A program made the position numbers and the translations under genes. From NCBI GenBank assembly GCA_023653785.1, contig JAMKCH010071951.1, positions 1 through 64,000 of the forward strand: DNA of 64,000 nucleotides, written 5' to 3'. Source of the DNA: Ophioderma brevispina. Lineage: Eukaryota > Echinodermata > Ophiuroidea > Amphilepidida > Ophiodermatidae. Position 1 is the stretch's first letter; every line of letters begins with the position of its first letter. Below the pieces are notes generated by a model, which was given only the letters and a program-made list of their open reading frames with translations, did no database searches and was not told the origin of the DNA. Positions 34,156-46,490 of the stretch are shown here, one piece after another.

Positions 34156-35252
34156 TAGAGTAGCTTTGATTCAAGATGGATCAGATGAAGAGCAATGGAA
34201 ATACATTCCATCAGCAATGAATCCAGCAGACTATGCTTCACGAGGTCTGAAAATCACAGAATTGACAAGAAACAAGATGTGGTTGAAGGGACCAAGTTTC
34301 CTTGAAGAACCAGAGGACACCTGGCCTAATTTTAGTCAGCCATTACAAGACAAAGAAAATTATGTTAAAGAGACTTGTAAAGTGAACAACCAGGTGACAG
34401 CCAATGCAATCACAACAAGTGAAGAAAATGATCCACTGAATCAAGCCATAGACTATTATTCAGACTGGACAAAGTTAAAGCGCGCCATTGCATGGTTACT
34501 TAGACTGAAGAAAGTGTTAAGGCAGAAAGCAAAGGGTGAACAAGTCCAAAATGAATCTAAGTACCTGACACTGGAAGAAATTCAGTGTGCTGAAGAAGTT
34601 ATCATCCAGAGAGTCCAAAGAGAAGCATTCCAGGATGAGATCAATGCCTTAGAAAGGAATCAGCAAATCAACAAGACAAGTAGTCTGTGTAACCTAAACC
34701 CACTCCTTCATGATGGATTATTGCGAGTTGGTGGACGACTACACAATGCTTGCATCACAGAAGATGCAAAACACCCACTTATTCTCCCAAAGCATCATCA
34801 TGTTGGAAAGCTGATAATTAGACATGTGCATCAACAATGCAATCACCAAGGAAGAAACTACACCTTAGCTGAATTGAGACAAAGGTATTGGGTGATCAAT
34901 GCTGCTACAGAGGTGAAGAACTTTGTGAAGAAATGCATTGTGTGCAGAAAACAGAATGCACGTCCTGGTAGCCAGATGATGGCTGATTTAGCGCCAAGTC
35001 GTGTGAAAGCTGATGATCCGCCGTTTTCCTACACGGGAATGGACTACTTTGGTCCATTTGAAGTGAAGCAAGGACGAAGTTGTAGGAAGCGGTATGGAGT
35101 CCTATTTACATGTATGACAACAAGGGCAGTTCATCTTGAAATAGCTGAGAACCTGGACACCTCTTCATGCATAAATGCAATACGTCGCTTCATTGCCCGT
35201 AGGGGACCTGTCAAAGAAATCACTTCCGGACCAATCTTGTGGGTTCTGCCAA
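34100..35252 (+). pseudogene. BEL/Pao integrase, truncated
   Basis: Contains YIPSAMNPADYASRGL (end of the RNase H region), an H2C2 zinc domain (HPLILPKHHHVGKLIIRH, then KKCIVCRKQNARPG), and the first part of the catalytic core (YTGMDYFGPFEVKQ with the first D, LFTCMTTRAVHLEI, FIARRGPVKEI). A small deletion then changes the D-N-G block (TSGPILW is seen instead). After about 35252 the sequence jumps straight into the LTR, so the end of the integrase core and any C-terminal domain are lost. The element cannot integrate on its own. Confidence 0.88.
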
Positions 35253-35408
35253 GTGTCGAAGTCAACCATGAGTTACCGTAGTGATCTCAGTAAATCTGAA
35301 AGAGGTACCTGTTTTGATTGCTAGAGATCTGAGTAATAAGCATTTTAGCCGAGCAGATTGAAAGCCATATGAATACAGAACACTATGTAGTTTCCCAGGA
35401 ACTCTACA
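35253..35408 (+). repeat. BEL/Pao 3' LTR, truncated at its start
   Basis: Matches the two halves of the 5' LTR (26815-26840 and 28600-28735) without the inserted element. It ends at ...CTCTACA (35408), followed by unrelated TTCCCTATACC. Because the deletion that removed the integrase end also removed the LTR start, its left boundary is the deletion junction and not a natural TG terminus. Confidence 0.85.
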
Positions 35409-36966
35409 TTCCCTATACCAATTATGTGTGCTGTGCAGCTTGCATTTTCAACAATCACGTTTCTATGGAGGATGTCCGTCAACGTGTTGTAATGAAGTAT
35501 ACCTTTCCTGAATCCTTATGACTAAAAGAACACATCGGTGACTTACCCTCAGGTGGAAATACGGCACTGGCAATTTCACAAGTTGGAGGTGATTCTCTGT
35601 GATATCCTTAAACCTATAAAACTGAAATATCAATTTTTGCTTAACTTATGAAGTTGTAATAAAACACTGACAACTGCCCCCCCCCCCCAAACTATGCGCT
35701 TTTATAACAGCCGTCCATTCGACGTGACGGTGCGTTCATAAAGAAACAATATGCAATTCAAAAATAAAATGAAAAAGTAAAAGGTAGATAAATGAGATAA
35801 CAAAATTTAACGTAAACCTTATATAAATAAACAATGGTGCAAGTATTAGAGTGCCTCTTTTAAATTCCAAAAATCACTATTAGTCCATGAGCCAGTTTCT
35901 GTACGGGCCTTAAAATTCGAGTTTGTTGCACCCACCTGGTGATTAATTTTCCAATATATCACCTTAAAGGGGTGTCCCCCTGACTAGGATTAGGTATGTT
36001 TCCGCCCCGAAAAGTTGCACATTAGCGCGTACTGCATATTTCAAAATGGCCACCAGTGTTTTATGAAAAAACTGCTATTGTATTTTCATTATAGATAGGA
36101 ATTTTATCCAGAACTAAACGAAATGTTATGTTCTACCATCCTGAAGTGGGCTTAAACATTTAAGTGTCCAAGATGGCCGCCGGTAGGAGGCGTATTTTGT
36201 TAAATGTACTAAAATTGCCAAATAGATGGGGTAAGAATGCGAGTAATATTTTGAGAGCACCAAAAAGAGATTTAATGACATTTGTGTATTGCGGGCATGA
36301 TCATAACTCATGATGGCGGCGGTTATACCCGCGGCGGGGGACATAAATCAAGAAGAAAAACACCCTGCACATCTTTTTCAACATAATAAGAACTATAACG
36401 AAAACTATTGATAACATTTTTCCGCAATTTCTCTCGTACTTCTGGATAATTGTAGATCACTCAACACTAGTTGACGCTGGGAAGGAAGCTAATCTAGGCA
36501 GTAGAGAGAGAGAAGGAGCCTGTGGTACAAGTCAGAAACAAAGATAGCACTTGATGTGCTCGAAAGAAACTTAGGTCACCATATTTAAATTTTCCTTCTA
36601 CATATAGACATTTTTTCACTTCTTCATAAGCATATTTTTTTATTTTTACTGGGAAACACCTATGACTTCACTGAGTAGTCCTTACATACAGTCCATACCC
36701 ATTTATTATGATTTTATTGTATCAGGTTGATATGAGCTGTTGTCTTCCTATGAACTATTATAGAGTCAGTTTAAACTACAGACTGTACCAATAAAAACTA
36801 TACAATCAAACTAAAAATTATTATAAATATAAACTGTGCATTTTTGCCAGATATGTTGACTTTGTTGTTAGACAAGATCCTAAGCTAAATCCTCGCTTTT
36901 ATTCCATCCAATTTGATGGACCCTAAGCAGAGATATTGTCATTTGAACACAAAGGATAAAATACCA

Positions 36967-37679
36967 CTTGGGCCAGTTTCACCTGAAGGTTCAAGAAACT
37001 AAAGGTATAAGGCTTGTAGTATTATTGTGGGATTAAACCCTTTTCAAACAAAAGAATATTGCATAGATCAGAGTGAATGTATTATCATGCATTGAACTAA
37101 TCAATATTTAATTTTTCAGTGAAAGCACCAGAAATTATTATGTTGTGGGTGAAATGAGGGACTCACTCTCAGGGGGACAATAATCATGAAAATTCATGGA
37201 AATTTGGGGAATTTGACGCGGTGAAATAATTGTAACAGTCTAAAAGTCTGTTGAGGGACAAATGTGTGGACAACGCTCTAATGTTGAGGGACAATTTACC
37301 CTTCCCCTATTCCCCACTGCCTCCAAGATGCCATGGAGGAATATAATGAATAAAGCAGTGTTCAACAAAGAGCAATAAAGGAAAGGATGGTTGCGTTCAA
37401 ATGTCTCAGTTTACTTTCAACAAGGGTGTTTTATGGTTCTACCTTCTGCTGAAACCTGGAGTAAAGCTGGGACAACAAGACTGTTTGGAATTGAATTTCC
37501 CAAATACTACATGTATTTATTAGCAATTGCGACATTATAAAGTTATAAATTATGTTACATCACAAGTTTATACCTACTTTTTATTTTAATTTTCAATAAA
37601 GAATGCCTTGAAGGTGATTTTCAATAGCAACAAGTATCAACTTTGTTGCTATCAGGATAGGCGAAACTGGCCCAACGGG
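36967..37679. repeat. Nested inverted pair TTGGGCCAGTTTCRCCT
   Basis: CTTGGGCCAGTTTCACCT at 36967-36984 is matched in reverse complement at 37659-37679 (AGGCGAAACTGGCCCAACGG), and again at 37704-37724 through a tandem duplication. The sequence between is non-coding. This is probably a short MITE within the larger long-TIR element. Confidence 0.55.
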
Positions 37680-37724
37680 TATCAACTTTGTTGCTATCAG
37701 GATAGGCGAAACTGGCCCAACGGG
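37635..37724 (+). repeat. Perfect tandem duplication of 45 bp
   Basis: TATCAACTTTGTTGCTATCA + GGATAGGCGAAACTGGCCC + AACGGG occurs twice head to tail without a mismatch. It contains the end of the nested inverted pair and a short hairpin (TAGCAACAAG near 37625 against CTTTGTTGCTA). Lack of divergence suggests a recent event or an assembly duplication. Confidence 0.9.
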
Positions 37725-38487
37725 TTTTTCAACTGTCTCAGATAATTAGCCATAACTCCTGAACCAGACCCCCAAATTACATCAACTAAAAATCTCATGA
37801 AAGCTGGAACACTCCCAAAAAAAATCAGGTTAAAAACTCCAGTGAGGATGAACTTAAATTTGGCCAAAAAAAAAAATTTATTGTATAGTTTTTTTGGGAC
37901 AGTCTGTACGTTATATGGCCCAAGTAGTAACCAGCTATAGTAACGGCACTCTCTAGGACAAGTCAATACCCCACTTTAATATTCTCGGAAATGATTTAGG
38001 GTCATTATTAGAAATTGTTGTTTAAAACGTCGAAAAGATGGGTAGGGCTGCTTTTCTTCCTGATTTACATACCCTAGAGCGAATATAATCACCACCATCT
38101 TCAAAAACAAGTCTGTACGTAAAATATAAATGCCATAAATTCTTTTTGGAGCTCCCAAAATATCACCCAGGTTCTTATTTCAACAATTTGCCATTTTAAG
38201 TTTATTTAGCACAGTATGCCTCCTTGCGGAGGCCATCTTGGACGCCAAGATGTTTAAGGCCCTTCAGGCAGTTAAAAACTTGGTTTCGTGTAGTCGTGGA
38301 TAAAATTTCTATCTGTAATGAAATTACAATGGCGGTTTTACACAAAACAATGGCAGCCATTTTGAAATGGGTAGGACACGCTAACGTGCAGCTTTTCGGA
38401 GCGGAAACATACCTAATTCCTAGTCTGGGGGACATCCCCTTCAAGGTGATATATGGGAAAATTAATCACTAATTGGGTGCAACGAAC

Positions 38488-40019
38488 GAAAAATCTGATG
38501 ATGGCAGCTTATGGGCTATATGATACCTTCACTCTTTCCCGTGGAGGGATGTGACCTATATGGTGAAGTTCATTGGCAACTACTATAAACGTATTGTGCT
38601 AGGTCTGACTATTAAGAAAAGCAATGTTGTCATTTTTTAGTTGACCTTAGTGACTTTGACACAAGATCAAAGGTCAAAATGGTCATACGTCGTCCAAAGT
38701 ATATCGACCTTGGTATCAAAATGTGCCAAATATCATAAGAAGCACTGTATGTGACTTTCATTTTTGGCCAAATCATATCATGAGCAGGTTAACTCTGTGG
38801 TGTGGTATGTATATATATATATATATGAGGTTGTTTTTGGCAAATATCATACCTCCAGAAAACAAACACGCGAAAAAGATGTCTCCCTTCCCCGAACCAC
38901 AATGACACTCATGTTGCTAATTAATATGCACATCCTTGCAAAGCTGTATTGAGGGTCTTGTGAGGTTCAAAATGGATATTTCAATTACCCACTGAAGTCT
39001 GTATTATAATTTTTACATAAAAGTGAATTTTTGGGAATTTATGTAAAGTGGCATTTTTTACAAACACCAAAAAGGTAAACTTTGAGCATGTCGCTTTATA
39101 ATGCGGAACATTTTGAATCCATGTGTTTTCATGAAACTATAGAGGGTGTCCTTTTTTCTTTATCCGATGTCCTTTGCGTTCATATTTTCATACGATATTT
39201 CTGTGATCTTCTGTGGTATAAATACATGGCTGGCAAAATGTGTGCGAAATATCAGCCCCCCCCCCTTTCAACAAAAAGGGGAAAAGGGTCCATTTTTTGC
39301 CGAATTTTATAATATGAGTGTCCAAAATCTAGAGAAATTTTGACAAGAAAGTCCACTATTTTGTGATGAGATGTTCAAAAAGTCCAAAAAAGGGCCATTT
39401 TAGGGGTGTTAGGTCCACTTTTTCCAAGTCCCACACCCCCAATAAGTCCTGCATACGGCCCTACCAAATATTCCTTCCCTCTTGACTTTCCTCTATCTCA
39501 AAAAAGAAACCTCTTCCCCTCCGTCAGATCTACTTTCCTTGAGATAGATAATTATTTTAACTAGAGTTTTAGTAAGTGTAATCATTTCTAAAATAATCTA
39601 CCTGAAAAAACCTTTGAAGTAGGTGGCTAAACTCCATTTTGTTTTACTTGAGGGTGAGGGTGGTGGTTGTGAGTGAGTGGCTGGTGCTATAGGGGTTGGA
39701 GAGATGTGTTGTGGGTTTAGGGCGCTTAGCTTTCTTGGGGTGGGGGTTATCTGAGCGTATGATAGTTTCCTCCGGTTTTGGCATCTGAGGGGGTTTTGGA
39801 ACATCGAGTATTTTCTCTTGGCATGAAGCTGGTTTTGGGTATTTATGATGTGTGGGGCATAGGTAGGTTCTCATGTGATGGCATGAGGGTCTCACGGTGG
39901 CTACACGTGACCCGGTTTTTAGAGGATGCTGAGGTGAGGAGGGAGGTTTGTGCTTCAGTTTGAGGGGCAAACAGTGCTTTATGTTTTGATTGAAACATGA
40001 TATTTGCATTTACGTAGAT
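38488..40019. other. Non-coding stretch with simple-sequence tracts
   Basis: Contains an (AT)n microsatellite at about 38808-38826, a poly-C run at about 39257-39266 and C-poor sequence at 39640-39970. ORFs here are composition-driven. I recognise no gene. Confidence 0.55.
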
Positions 40020-40636
40020 CGGTGGTTGTTGAGGGTCTCACCTGGAATGGGGAGGCCCTATTTTGAGTATTTTTTCCACCACATAAGACACTCATGATTT
40101 TGTGAATATCATCAAAGACTTCATGTTAACAGAGAATGAGAAATACCCCCTCATCTTATGATGTGAGTGCTTTCTTACGTCCATCCCCCAGAGTTTGCAC
40201 TCCAAGATGTCAAGCCTGTTTGGAAAATGATTAAAACCTTGAAGGATCGCACGCCACAACTTGAATGTCGACCAAATTGTTGAACTTGTGGACATTTGGT
40301 TTGAGTACAACTTACTTTTCATACTTAGGAAACCATTTCAACAACAACATGGATGTGCAATGTTTTTCAGTTTCGCCGATGTCTCCCATTGTCGTTAAGT
40401 TAGTTGGAACGTTTTGAGCACATGCCTTATCATCGTACCCTGGAGTAAACCTAGACTCTGGGTTCGATATGTAGATGACACTTTTGTCACCATTCGCGTC
40501 CGTTGTGAGTTGAAATTTTGTAATTTCTTTTTCTTAACAACTTAGATGCAAACATCAAGTTTACTACTCAAAACCGGATGAAAAATAAACAATCTTACTT
40601 TTCTTAATTGTTTGATTAATGTGGAGAGTGACAGCA
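40020..40636 (+). pseudogene. Penelope-like element, piece 1 (reverse transcriptase)
   Basis: With frameshifts it reads DFVNIIKDFMLTENEKYPL, a serial-proline block (FLTSIPQSLHSK), VDQIVELVDIWFEYN, QQHGCAMFFSVSPMSPIVV (box corresponding to GxxMGSPxSP) and RLWVRYVDDTFVTIR, the catalytic YVDDTF box, followed by IKFTTQNRM and LTFLNCLINVESDS (the LPFLD block). This order is diagnostic of Penelope-like reverse transcriptases. It stops at a (TTC)n tract at about 40641, where an antisense LINE begins. Pieces 2 and 3 continue it. Confidence 0.82.
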
Positions 40637-43172
40637 CTCTACTTCTTCTTCTTCTTCAAAAAAATACTGGCTCACACTCCCAGGGAGTCACACGTCAGGG
40701 GATGTGGCGCAAATGATAGTTTGATTAGTCTTGCTGTGTGTTCAGGTAGCTGTTGATTGCTTGCTTGAATTGTAAGTGGTTCCAATTAATTGCTATTTTG
40801 TCAGGAAGCGAATTCCGGTGCTGTATAAATTGTTTTAACTAAGAATGAATGTTTATAGCAGTCTTTGGTGCAGATATGTGGCAAAGGCTTTGGAGTTGCT
40901 CTGCCTTGACGCACGTGGGGTCGGCGAAGGAGGTTTCCGACAGGTAGGAGAGTGACCAGTAATGCCCTATGGAATTGATGAGACCGTCTGGCTGCCTTTC
41001 TTATTTGAAACTCCCACCCAGCTTGCCAGCATGTCGGTCAATGCATCCTTTGGATTTACTTTTGGAATCAAACCAGTTACAAACGTGCTGATCTTCTCTG
41101 CACATTTTCCAATTTTACTGAGTGAGAGATTTTGTGTGTGTGGGTCCCATACTGTGGACAATATTCAAGCACAGGTCGAACAGGGTTCTTATATGCCGAC
41201 TCTTTGGTTTGCTGAGAACATGAATGAAGATTTCGACGTATAAATCCTAAGGACGGTTTGCTGATGCAGTTATGTGATCACTGTGTTATTCCAGGTTAAG
41301 AAAGGTTCTTTATGATGGGACGCCAAGGTATGGTTGGTTGTCAGTCCTCTTGCAGATGGAAGTCCTCAGTTTGTAATCAAATTGCATAGATTTTCTTTGT
41401 GGGTGATTCTCATTAACGACATTTTTGTGGTTGAAGTGCATTTGCCAGTCTTTTTCCATTTGACTAAGGTATTGAGAGCTTGTTGCATTTGCCCTGCTTT
41501 CTGTGTCAAATTGGTTTTTTGGATTTGCATGTATAGGACACAGCGTCCTGCAAATAGATAAACTGTGGAGCTAATATTATCTGGTAGGTCATTTATGTAT
41601 ACAAGGAACAATAGCGTCCAAGCAAACACCGTGCCCTGAGTGACGCCCGAACAACATCGGTCCAAGTCGAGTGTTTCACCACCGACGACGACCCTCTGGA
41701 CGCGGTGCTTGAGAAAGCTAGTGGGTACCATGTAGTGTCTGTTTGATGCATATTGTGGTAATTTATTTAAGAGTCGGTTAAATGAGGTCAACAATCGAAT
41801 GCTTTGAAAAAGTCCATTATTATCATGTCTGTTTGGGATTTTGATTTAATGAGTGTGCCAAGTCTTGAATAGTTAAAATTAATTGAGACTTCTGTTGACT
41901 GTTTACTCTAAACCCTTGTTGTTTTATCAGTTAGATTGAGTATTGATCAAAATGGTGCATTATGCCTTGAATGAATAATGGTGTTCGAGTAATCTTTTGA
42001 ACAAACTGAAGTGAGCGAAACTGGACGATAATTTGATTCTTCTTGTTCTTTCACCTTTGATATTGGAGTCATATTTGCTTGAAGCCAAGGACTTGGGGAA
42101 TTTCATTCACATTTCACCAGTTTCTAAAACGATTTTTTGAAAAATGAATACAAAGGGCCTAGCTGCAGAATGCGAGTTCAATCCCGTCAGGGCCAGTGGC
42201 TTAGTTTGGGTTTAAATTTCCTGGTGTAATTTGAACACCTTTTATCGTATGATAGTACTGTCATAGGCGGGGGTTTTGTGGGTTTGGTTCTTGAGTGGAT
42301 TATTGTCTTCATAGTACAGACTGATTGAATTGGTTTATTCAAAATTTCTGCTTTGGATCTGTTCTCTGTCTCGGCTTGCCATTACTTTTCAGAACTGGTA
42401 TTCCCATCGCGTCATTGAGTTTCTTAATAAACGACCAAAATTTTTTTAGGTGTGAATCAACATACTGAAGAACTATTTTTTGGTAAGATCTTCTAGTCTC
42501 CCTTTGTGGTGTGTCCTTCTTTCTTTGTTAAATTTATCAAGGTGTTTTGAATCACCAGATTTCTTGTAATCTATTAAAAGAAGGCCCTCTGTTGCGCTAT
42601 GTAAAGCGCTTTATTCTCTTGTTTATCCAGGGTGTGTTTGATTTCTCTTGGATACAATTTTGGAGGTATGTGTGTGTCCATTGCATTCTCAATGGTCTCT
42701 TGAATTCCGTCATCACAAATCATTCACTGAACATTTGGATATGTCCTTTTGCACAAATAAACGTGCCGCAATTTCTCAAATCATTTTTTAAAGAGCCCTG
42801 TGTATCAGCTTTTTGGTACCAGAAAATTTTGCGAGGTTTCTGTTTAACGATTATTGGCTTGCAGTTGATAAGACGATGGGTATGCTATCATGATCGCTCA
42901 TACCAGGGATCATTGGAATTTTGTCAACCAGGGTTGGATTGGTGGTGAAAATAAACCAAAATAGTTTCACCTCTAGTAGGTTGAAGGACATTGGTTTCCA
43001 TACCAAAATCCATCAAGTATTTCTACAGTATCAAATCCTTTTTGGAGAGAGCAGGGTATCGCCCTCCTGTTAAATGCATTATTAATACTCTATGTCTGGG
43101 AGGTTAAAATCCCCCTCTAACAAGATTTGACCATTGGTGGTGATTTTAATTTAGATAGGAATCCGAGCTCCG
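40637..43172 (-). pseudogene. Antisense CR1/Jockey-type LINE inserted in the Penelope-like element
   Basis: Reading the minus strand from 43172 down: an endonuclease remnant ILLEGDFNLPDIEY near 43110, WSFIKKLNDAMGIPVLKSNG near 42430, a SGPDG-like block near 42190, ANMTPISK near 42060, then FLKHRVQRVVVGGETLDLD, SGVTQGTVFAWTLLFLVYIN (box B), VYLFAGRCVLYMQIQ (the YADD box, degraded), and STVWDPHTQN with the C-terminal helix near 41160. The low-coordinate end is a (GAA)n tail (rc of 40642-40656), as expected for the 3' end of a minus-strand LINE. It is inactive by frameshifts. Confidence 0.82.
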
Positions 43173-43410
43173 TTTCATCACAACTGCTTACCAAAAACCC
43201 GACCCCACACTGAACAATACCTTCAATTTGAACTCCCCATCACCCCCCTCTTTAATCATAAGCTCGGTGTTATTAGAACATTCTCCAATACAGAGCGACA
43301 CTATCATCACAGAAAGCGACCAGATTCCAATGGAGAAAGACCACCTGAAGGATCACTTAAAACTGCGGTTACCCGAACTGGGCTTCTCTAAACTTGGCGC
43401 TGACTGAGCT
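43173..43410 (+). pseudogene. Penelope-like element, piece 2 (RT to endonuclease linker)
   Basis: Reads FITTAYQKP, then in the next frame HTEQYLQFELPITPLFNHKL and GVIRTFSN, then in a third ITESDQIPMEKDHLKDHLKL. These are the blocks that follow LPFLD in Penelope-like proteins (YRKPTHTDQYL, HPxxxK, VRTLxxRA, LxxNGYP). It fits precisely between pieces 1 and 3 and is flanked by LINE sequence on both sides. Confidence 0.75.
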
Positions 43411-46400
43411 GCTGCCACTTTGTTGCTCCTCCTACTCTTTTTGAATTCTATTGGCCATATGAGTTGTCTTCGATGTCTATCTTTAACCATTGTCTGTGTA
43501 AGATTAGTGGACACCACTGAGCATGTTTCTTTGTGGATTGGACTCTTCTAGAAACTGATTTTTCATGATGATTTTTCTATCCTGTGTGTGGATTTTAATA
43601 CTAAACTTGTATCTATGCATATATGGTCCACTATGCTTGGAGTGTCATCATCCCAGTATTATGCAAATGAATGAGTCAACACCTGCTGCCACTCAGGAAC
43701 TCAAGATGAATGGAATTGTTCCACACCAGCAGTCATCCTCAACATAAGAACAACCTTGTACTGTACACTACAGTAGGGCTGAGTTACTTGGCATTGCCCA
43801 TGTGTCTAACAAACACATGATACCCAGTGAAACTTATTTCACCTTGAAAGACCTGGGCATCTTTCATTACAGAGGTAGGCGCGCTGGATCCAAAATAAGA
43901 CGCAGACCTTCTTATCAGAACTGTGCCTCATTTCCCGAGTCCTTTGATGACCCTGTTTAGTTACCTATACAAGTTCATACAAGATCACTGCACTGTTTCA
44001 AGAATACCACGTACCCAGAAAGATAATTTGCGTACCAGTAATCACTCTAATATCAGACCTATTCCCCCGCATACCCACTCCACAACATAACTGTTTATGT
44101 GTGGAATGCAAACTCCATACGGAACAAGACAGTCACAATCGTTGAAACCAAGTACTTCAGGACGACGCTGTTGGCATTGGAGAAGTTATCCCCTCCTGGT
44201 TACGACTTCTTCAGTTACCCTGGTGAAGCACTACTTATGGCGGAGGCATTGGAATCCTTGCCAAAAAGTCACATCATTGATCTTTTGATATCCGGTGCTA
44301 GTGACGACCTTGTTCATAATGCTGAAGTTGATCCACTTGCTCTCGCAAAGGCGGGATCACTGGATCACCATTTCTTGATCAAGTGCAGTCTCCATTGTCA
44401 GAAACCAAATCCCCTCAAGATCAGCACTACCTTCCGTAAATATAGCCAAATAGATCATGTTCGTTTTCGTGAAATTCTGAATGAAAAGGTTGATTCTGCT
44501 CCTGATAGTTCTGAACCTAACATTCTTGTTGAGTCAGTCATCAGCATAACATTATATACCCTGAATGAAGTATGTCATTTGACTACTAAAATCATTGCTG
44601 TTAGGCTTAGGCTCTCATGGTATAACAACACAATCCACAGTGCGAGGCGTGAAAGGCGTAGACTGGAACGACAATGGAAGAAAAGTCGGTCAGAGGAAGA
44701 TGAAGAACGCTTCTGGCGACAAAAAGAACTGGTTGGTAGGCTCATCATTGAATCTAAAATCAGGTTTTTCTCTGATAAGTGTGCCTCTTCTAATTCTGAA
44801 GAAATATTTCGTACTATCAATGGTCTTCTTAATAAGCCAACTAAGATCCTGCCTGGTTTCAATTCCAAGCATGAGCTTGCTGACAAGTTCTTATCATTTT
44901 TTCATTGAGAAAGTTGAAAAGATCCGTAATGATGTTGGTAACTGCAATGTAACTGTCAATGCCAATCTTGATGAATATACTACTGTTTCTCAATCTTTGT
45001 TTCTGATTTCAAGCTACTTGAAACCAATGATGTTGCTGAGATTATTAGTCAAATGCCTACCAAAAGCTGTACCTTGGACTCTATTCCTTTTTGGCTTGTG
45101 AAGACGAACTTGGATATATTTGCTCCTCTTATTACTAAGATCATTAGTACATCTCTTTCTAGTGGCATTTTCCATCTGCCCTGAAAGAGTCCATCATAAC
45201 TCCCGTTATTAAAAAGAGCACTCTGGATAGAAATTCCCGCTATCGGTCGATTGCCAACCTACCATGTGGATAGCAACTATTTGGGTGAGCCTCTTCAGTC
45301 TTCGTACAAACGTCATCACAGTATGGAGACATCCCTTCTTAAGGTGAAAACTGATCTGCTCCGATCCCTTGATAACAATAAAGCTGTCATCATGGTCCTT
45401 CTTGACATGCCTTCGACACTGTTGACCATGGTATATTATTCAAAGACTAGAAACTACATTCGGCATTAGGAACATGGTTAAATCATGGTTTTCTACTTAC
45501 CTTAAAGACCGTGTCACAAAAGTCTCCATTGATGGTGAATTTTCTTCAAATCATGTCATGAGGTACTCCCAACAACAGGATTCCAATATATATTGTGATT
45601 GTGAACAGGTGCTTGCTATGTTATCTTCTTGCATTGATGTGATCAACGCATGGATGATTCAAAACACGCTTCGCCTGAACCATAAGACAGAATTCTTTCT
45701 AATTGCGAATAGAAATGTAGAGCTGCTGCTCTTTCTGATCTTCGTTTGAACCTTGGTGATTTATCCACTCGTAGATCCCCATCAATCAAGAACCTTGGTG
45801 TCTTGTTTGATGATTCTCTCACTATGACTAGCCATATCAATACCATATGTAAATCCATTAACTTCCATATATACCAAACATCTGGCGTATCCGCCGTTTC
45901 ATCATGATCACCAGAGACGTTTGTCATCACGTGGATAGAGGACTCGTCCTTTCCCGTCTGGACTATGCAAATTCCCTTCTTAATGGTGCCCGCGAATTTG
46001 ATCTCACTCGTCTGCAACGGCTGCAGAACAAAGCCGCGCGGTTAGTCTTCGCATGTGGACGGGACCAGTCGTCTACCGACTTAATGAACAAGCTCCATTG
46101 GCTCCCAGTGAAACAAAGAATTGTTTATGCCTATAAGGCCATCAACAACCTCGCCCCGCATTATCTTACTGCATTGATTCAACTACAGAACACTGGTTCC
46201 TCTGAATCCAGACCGCGACTGCGCTCCTCCTCCGATCGGACCCGGCTTGTAGTTTATAGATCACACAAGACAGCTGGGGACATGACATTTACAACTGCTG
46301 CGGCTCGTCTTTGGAATGAACTTCCGATCGGATTGCGTGAAGCGCCGTCGCTGTCTGTGTTCAAGCGACAATTGAAAAATCATTTGTTTGCTTCATTCCT

Positions 46401-46490
46401 TGTTATCTTCATTGTTCTTCTTTGCTTTGTTAAGCACTTCGTTCTTTGTGGGGCGCTATATAAATGCTTGTGTATTATTATTATTATTAA
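43411..46490 (+). pseudogene. L2/CR1-type LINE with internal deletions, inserted in the Penelope-like element
   Basis: 43411-44090 appears to be 5' untranslated or ORF1 remnant (RRAGSKIRRRPSYQNCASF). 44099-44908 begins as endonuclease (WNANSIRNKTVTIVE) and runs into the linker (LDHHFLIKCSLHCQKPN, SWYNNTIHSARRERRRLERQ, FRTINGLLNKPTKILPGF). RT blocks follow at 45070-45600 (PFWLVKTNLDIF, SYKRHHSMETSLLKVKTDLL, WFSTYLKDRVTKVSIDGEF), but the YADD region is deleted. 45904-46480 gives the C-terminus (LSRLDYANSLLNGA, KLHWLPVKQRIVYAYKAINN, LWNELPIGLREA). It ends GCGCTATATAAATGCTTGTG then (ATT)n, the typical L2-like tail. Confidence 0.85.

Larger units (their letters stand above)
35921..38487. mobile_element. 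Long-TIR DNA element (about 300-bp arms, 2.57 kb)
   Basis: 35921-36225 is the reverse complement of 38187-38487. Paired landmarks are GTTGCACCCA against TGGGTGCAAC, GGTGATTAATTTTCC, CCTTAAAGGGGTGTCCCCC against GGGGGACATCCCCTTCAAGG, CAAAATGGC and CCAAGATGGCC. The interior has no transposase-like ORF, so it is probably non-autonomous. A smaller inverted pair is nested inside. No target duplication could be fixed with confidence. Confidence 0.8.

Noticed and set aside
38808..38826. (AT)n tract as a regulatory site
   Set aside because: Simple microsatellite with no supporting context.
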